The notes under the pieces were generated by a model. The model saw only the letters and a program-made list of their open reading frames with translations. It did not search any database and was not told the origin of the DNA. DNA of 9,064 bases, taken from contig DASQSZ010000055.1 in NCBI GenBank assembly GCA_035642125.1, forward strand, positions 1-9,064, given 5' to 3'. Below, one piece after another: positions 6,109-9,064 of this stretch. Made by a program: the position numbers and the translations under genes. This DNA comes from CALAED01 sp937891035. GTDB taxonomy: Bacteria; Actinomycetota; Actinomycetes; Streptosporangiales; Streptosporangiaceae. The stretch's first letter is position 1; every line of letters starts with the position of its first letter.

Positions 6109-7302
6109 CTAGAGGCCGGCGGCGGTGCGAAGAGCGTCGACGCGGTCGGTGAACTCCCAGGAGAAGTCCGGCTCCTGGCGACCGAAATGACCATAAGCCG
6201 CCGTCTTTTGGTAGATCGGGCGGAGCAGGTCGAGGTCGCGGATGATGGCGGCAGGACGCAGGTCGAAGACCCGCAGGATGACCTCCTGGATCTTCTCCTC
6301 GGGGATCTTGTGGGTGCCGAAGGTCTCCACGAAGACGCCGACCGGGTTGGCCTTGCCGATCGCGTACGCGACCTGGACCTCGCAACGGTCGGCGAGGCCG
6401 GCGGCGACGACGTTCTTGGCCACCCAGCGCATGGCGTACGCGGCCGAGCGGTCGACCTTGGACGGGTCCTTGCCGGAGAAGGCCCCGCCGCCGTGCCGCG
6501 ACATGCCGCCGTACGTGTCGATGATGATCTTGCGCCCGGTGAGGCCGGCGTCGCCCATCGGGCCGCCGATCTCGAAGCGCCCGGTGGGGTTGACCAGCAG
6601 CCGGTAGCCGCTGGTGTCGATCTGCAACTCGCTCACCACCGGGTCGACCACGTGCTCCTTGATGTCGGGGGTGAGCAGTTCTTTGAGGTCGATGTCGGGT
6701 GCGTGCTGGGAGGAGACGACCACGGTGTCGAGGCGGACCGCGTTGTCGCCATCGTATTCGATGGTGACCTGGGTCTTGCCGTCGGGCCGCAGGTAGGGCA
6801 CGGTGCCGTCCTTGCGCACCGCGGTGAGGCGCTGCGCCAGCCGGTGCGCCAGCGTGATCGGCAGCGGCATCAGCTCGGGCGTCTCGCGGCACGCGTAGCC
6901 GAACATCAGGCCCTGGTCGCCGGCGCCCTGACGGTCGAGCTCGTCGACTCCCTCGCCCTCGCGCGTCTCATACGCGTCGGCGACGCCCTGGGCGATGTCG
7001 GGCGACTGCGCGCCGATGGACACCGACACGCCGCACGAGTGACCGTCGAAGCCCTTGGCCGAGGAGTCGTAGCCGATCTCCAGGATCTTTTCGCGGATCA
7101 CGCCGGCGATGTCCACATAGGTCTCGGTGGTGACCTCGCCGGCGACGTGTATCTGGCCGGTGGTGATGAGCGTCTCGACGGCGACTCGGCTCTTCAGGTC
7201 GTCCTTGAGCATCGCGTCGAGGATCGCGTCACTGATCTGGTCCGCGATCTTGTCCGGGTGGCCCTCGGTGACGGACTCGGATGTGAACAGACGGCGGGAC
7301 AC
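6109..7302 (-). CDS. metK: S-adenosylmethionine synthetase (methionine adenosyltransferase)
   Basis: MetK makes S-adenosylmethionine from methionine and ATP, releasing phosphate and diphosphate; it acts in the cytosol, normally as a tetramer. The product has 397 residues from GTG 7302, the usual bacterial length, with diagnostic motifs GHPDK (14-18), RQGAGDQGLMFGYA (124-137) and GGGAFSGKDPSKVDRSAAY (271-289), and the C-terminal DLDLLRPIYQKTAAYGHFG. An ATG lies two codons upstream (7308), but AAGGAG is only three bases from it and nine bases from the GTG; actinobacterial MetK proteins typically begin MSRRLFTSES, so the GTG is preferred. It has its own promoter region (7398-7430) and a terminator-like hairpin. 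In relatives priA follows directly; here the neighbour on that side is the convergent SnoaL-like gene. Nothing in the protein looks damaged. Confidence 0.98.
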   Translation of the reverse strand: MSRRLFTSESVTEGHPDKIADQISDAILDAMLKDDLKSRVAVETLITTGQIHVAGEVTTETYVDIAGVIREKILEIGYDSSAKGFDGHSCGVSVSIGAQSPDIAQGVADAYETREGEGVDELDRQGAGDQGLMFGYACRETPELMPLPITLAHRLAQRLTAVRKDGTVPYLRPDGKTQVTIEYDGDNAVRLDTVVVSSQHAPDIDLKELLTPDIKEHVVDPVVSELQIDTSGYRLLVNPTGRFEIGGPMGDAGLTGRKIIIDTYGGMSRHGGGAFSGKDPSKVDRSAAYAMRWVAKNVVAAGLADRCEVQVAYAIGKANPVGVFVETFGTHKIPEEKIQEVILRVFDLRPAAIIRDLDLLRPIYQKTAAYGHFGRQEPDFSWEFTDRVDALRTAAGL

Positions 7303-7363
7303 GGACATAGGCTCCTTGCAGCGGCTGCTGACTGAGTAGTAGCAGGGTCGGTCGGTGGACGTG

Positions 7364-7378
7364 CGGGGCGAGGCCCCG
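7364..7378 (-). other. Small hairpin in the metK leader
   Basis: CGGGGC/GCCCCG, six pairs with a three-base loop, lies in the roughly 90-base 5' leader between the putative promoter and metK. I looked for a SAM riboswitch fold here and did not recognise one. It may slow RNA decay or be without function. Confidence 0.35.
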
Positions 7379-7397
7379 AAGTGCGCGCTTTGCGCTG

Positions 7398-7430
7398 AGT
7401 CTAGCGGGGCCTGATCCGATGACCAGTCAA
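7398..7430 (-). promoter_or_regulatory. Putative metK promoter
   Basis: On the minus strand, TTGACT (7430-7425) and TAGACT (7403-7398) match the -35 and -10 of a vegetative sigma factor. The spacer is 21 bases, longer than the usual 17-19, so the -10 (a TANNNT form) is the stronger half of the call. Transcription would start near 7391, giving a leader of about 90 bases. The site sits 38-71 bases beyond the coaBC stop, so metK may be expressed apart from rpoZ-coaBC. Confidence 0.55.
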
Positions 7431-7468
7431 CTCCCGTGTGCTCGTGGCGGCTTCGTGCGATACGGCGA

Positions 7469-8674
7469 TCAGCCGAGACGGCCGACGACGAGATCCCAGA
7501 CCGTGTCGGCGAGCGCCTCCTTGGGGCCGCGCGGCACTTCGACGGCCGTGCCGTCGGCAGCCAGCACGATCGCCGCGTTGTCGGCCGTGCCGAAGGCCAA
7601 GTGCTCCCCCACCTGATTGACCACGAGCAGATCGCAACCCTTGCGGGCGAGCTTGGCCCGGCCGTGTTCGACGACGTCGTCGGTCTCGGCGGCGAAGCCC
7701 ACGACGACCTGGCCGGCCGGCCGGGCGGTGACGAGTTCGGCCAGGATGTCGGGGTTCTTGGTGAGCCTGATCGGCTCCGGCTCCGCCGTCTCGGACTTTT
7801 TGATCTTCGTGGTGCGGTAGTCGACGGGCCGGAAGTCGGCCACCGCGGCGGCCATGATCACGGCGTCCGCCTCGTGCGCGGCCTCGCGTACGGCCTTGCC
7901 CATCTCTTCGGCCGAGCCCACCCGTACGACACGGGCGCCGGCGGGGTCGGGCAGCGCCACGTTCGCGGCGACCACGGTGACCCGGGCGCCGCGGGCCACG
8001 GCCGTACGGGCCAGCGCGTAACCCTGCAGTCCGGATGATCTGTTGCCGATGAAACGGACGGGGTCGATGGCCTCGCGGGTGCCACCGGCGGACACGACGA
8101 CGTGCCGGCCGGACAGGTCGCCGGCGAGTGCGCCGCGGGCCAAGACGCGCCGGGCGACCTCGAACAGCTCCGCGGGCTCGGGCAGCCGGCCGGGTCCGCT
8201 GTCGGCGCCGGTGAGCCGGCCCGCCGCCGGCTCGACGACGATCGAGCCGCGGTCGCGCAGCACGCTGACGTTGGCCTGCGTCGCGGGATGCTCCCACATC
8301 TCGGTGTGCATCGCCGGCGCGTACACCACCGGACAACGCGCGGTCAGCAGTGTGCTGGTGAGCAGATCGTCGGCGCGGCCGTGCGCGGCCCGCGCGAGCA
8401 GGTCGGCGGTGGCGGGCGCGACGAAGACAAGATCGGCCTGCTGACCGAGGCGGACGTGCGGCACCGCGGCGACGTCCGTCCAGACGTCGGTGGCGACGGG
8501 ATGTCCCGAAAGGGCCGCCCAGGTCGCCGCCCCGACGAACCGCAGCGCGTCGGGGGTCGGTACGACATGAACGTCGTGCCCGGTTTCGGTGAGCCGGCGG
8601 AGCAGCTCACAGACCTTGTACGCGGCGATGCCCGCGCCCACGCCGAGGACGACCCTGGTGCCGGGCTCAGGCAC
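7469..8674 (-). CDS. coaBC: Bifunctional phosphopantothenoylcysteine decarboxylase / phosphopantothenate-cysteine ligase
   Basis: This enzyme performs two steps of coenzyme A synthesis: CTP-dependent joining of cysteine to 4'-phosphopantothenate (CoaB), then FMN-dependent decarboxylation (CoaC). The product has 401 residues. The CoaC half (1-180) shows GVGAGIAAYK, the catalytic His in VPHVRLG (H73), VFVAPATADLLAR, and PAMHTEMW (120-127), where many bacteria have PAMN; I recall PAMH from other actinobacteria. The flap GRLTGADSGPGRLPEP lacks the Cys seen in E. coli. The CoaB half (190-401) shows VSAGGTREAIDPVRFIGNRS, AAAVADFRP, KIKK (290-293) and FAAETDD. SSGLQG (213-218) has Leu where the usual motif has Lys (SSGKMG). 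GTG 8674 has GAGG six bases upstream. It follows rpoZ by 137 bases on the same strand. Confidence 0.97.
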   Translation of the reverse strand: MPEPGTRVVLGVGAGIAAYKVCELLRRLTETGHDVHVVPTPDALRFVGAATWAALSGHPVATDVWTDVAAVPHVRLGQQADLVFVAPATADLLARAAHGRADDLLTSTLLTARCPVVYAPAMHTEMWEHPATQANVSVLRDRGSIVVEPAAGRLTGADSGPGRLPEPAELFEVARRVLARGALAGDLSGRHVVVSAGGTREAIDPVRFIGNRSSGLQGYALARTAVARGARVTVVAANVALPDPAGARVVRVGSAEEMGKAVREAAHEADAVIMAAAVADFRPVDYRTTKIKKSETAEPEPIRLTKNPDILAELVTARPAGQVVVGFAAETDDVVEHGRAKLARKGCDLLVVNQVGEHLAFGTADNAAIVLAADGTAVEVPRGPKEALADTVWDLVVGRLG

Positions 8675-8779
8675 CGGAGACCTCGGTCATGTCGGTTCGG
8701 AGCATCTCAAGGCCGTCGAGTCGGGACGAGCTTCGACTTGGGGGCGCGGAGTACGCGCAGACGTGGACCGCGCCCGGTG

Positions 8780-8799
8780 CGCCGGCCACGCGGCCGGCG
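8780..8799 (-). terminator. Hairpin between rpoZ and coaBC (terminator or attenuator)
   Basis: A perfect 8-bp stem CGCCGGCC/GGCCGGCG with a four-base loop lies 12 bases after the rpoZ stop. No T-tract follows. It may end part of the rpoZ transcripts or separate the expression levels of rpoZ and coaBC. The rest of the 137-base gap (8675-8811) shows no gene and no clear promoter. Confidence 0.5.
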
Positions 8800-8811
8800 G
8801 AGCCGCCGAGG

Positions 8812-9064
8812 TCAGCCCTCGATGGGCTCGGCGGTGAGCAGGCCTTCACGCGTTTCGCGCAGCGCGATGGACAGCGGCTTTTCCTGTACCTGCGTTTCGA
8901 CCAGCGGCCCGACGTACTCGAGCAGACCCTCGCCGAGCTGGGCGTAGTAGGCGTTGATCTGCCGCGCCCGCTTGGCCGCGATGCTCACGAGGCTGTACTT
9001 GCTGTCGACGACCTCGAGGAGCTCGTCGATCGGCGGGTTGGTGATGCCTTCGGCATTGGCTGCC
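8812..9064 (-). CDS. rpoZ: DNA-directed RNA polymerase omega subunit, N-terminus cut by window edge
   Basis: Omega is the small RNA polymerase subunit that helps fold and hold beta'. The 83 visible residues start just after the N-terminus: ITNPPIDELLEVVDSKYSLV, then SIAAKRARQINAYYAQLGEG, matching the conserved core (IDELL, SKY.LV, AKRARQIN). They end LLTAEPIEG before TGA 8812-8814. The actinobacterial protein is about 90 residues, so only a few residues lie beyond the window. Its usual upstream neighbour is gmk, so gmk would be expected just to the right. It lies upstream of coaBC on the same strand. Identification is firm. Confidence 0.95.
   Translation of the reverse strand, partial: AANAEGITNPPIDELLEVVDSKYSLVSIAAKRARQINAYYAQLGEGLLEYVGPLVETQVQEKPLSIALRETREGLLTAEPIEG

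Noticed and set aside
5938..7335. 465-codon plus-strand frame antisense to metK
   Set aside because: It mirrors metK codons (rich in Asp, Val, Gly, His) and metK itself is unambiguous.
7309..7397. SAM riboswitch in the metK leader
   Set aside because: The leader is about 90 bases with only one small hairpin; no multi-helix SAM riboswitch core was recognised.

Overview
The window comes from a high-GC, probably filamentous actinomycete. The evidence is GC-rich third codon positions, GTG/TTG starts, an XRE regulator with a TPR tail, DUF1990 proteins, and the conserved housekeeping block rpoZ-coaBC-metK-priA. MetK and CoaBC read as Streptosporangiales-like to me, but I cannot fix the genus without a search.

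The right half (about 6.07-9.06 kb, minus strand) holds rpoZ (cut by the window edge), coaBC and metK. A 12-bp perfect stem lies directly after metK. At the far left, still on the minus strand, is the 5' third of priA, running off base 1. In many actinobacteria priA follows metK directly. Here about 5.6 kb separates them, so priA must have its own promoter.

The intervening DNA has two parts. Nearest metK is a plus-strand cluster of three genes (3308-5918): a two-domain protein with a DUF1990 N-half and a catalase-like or 'phosphodiesterase'-type C-half, a second stand-alone DUF1990 protein, and a SnoaL/NTF2-like protein. Close spacing suggests one transcript; the function is unknown.

Nearest priA is a roughly 2.2 kb lower-GC segment (about 532-2683) with a small hypothetical gene, a divergent XRE-TPR regulator and the 3' remnant of a PIN-domain (VapC-like) gene. 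It is flanked by two direct copies of the priA 5' end. Copy 1 (54-486) is intact and joined to the rest of priA. Copy 2 (2684-3115) is frameshifted and stops abruptly at the codons for Met-Ala-Asp-Val-Leu. This looks like the scar of an insertion into the 5' coding region of priA in which a second priA front end kept the gene functional. No integrase, transposase, tRNA, rRNA or CRISPR array was found. The priA duplication and its cargo are the most unusual part of the window; the twin-DUF1990 cluster is second.
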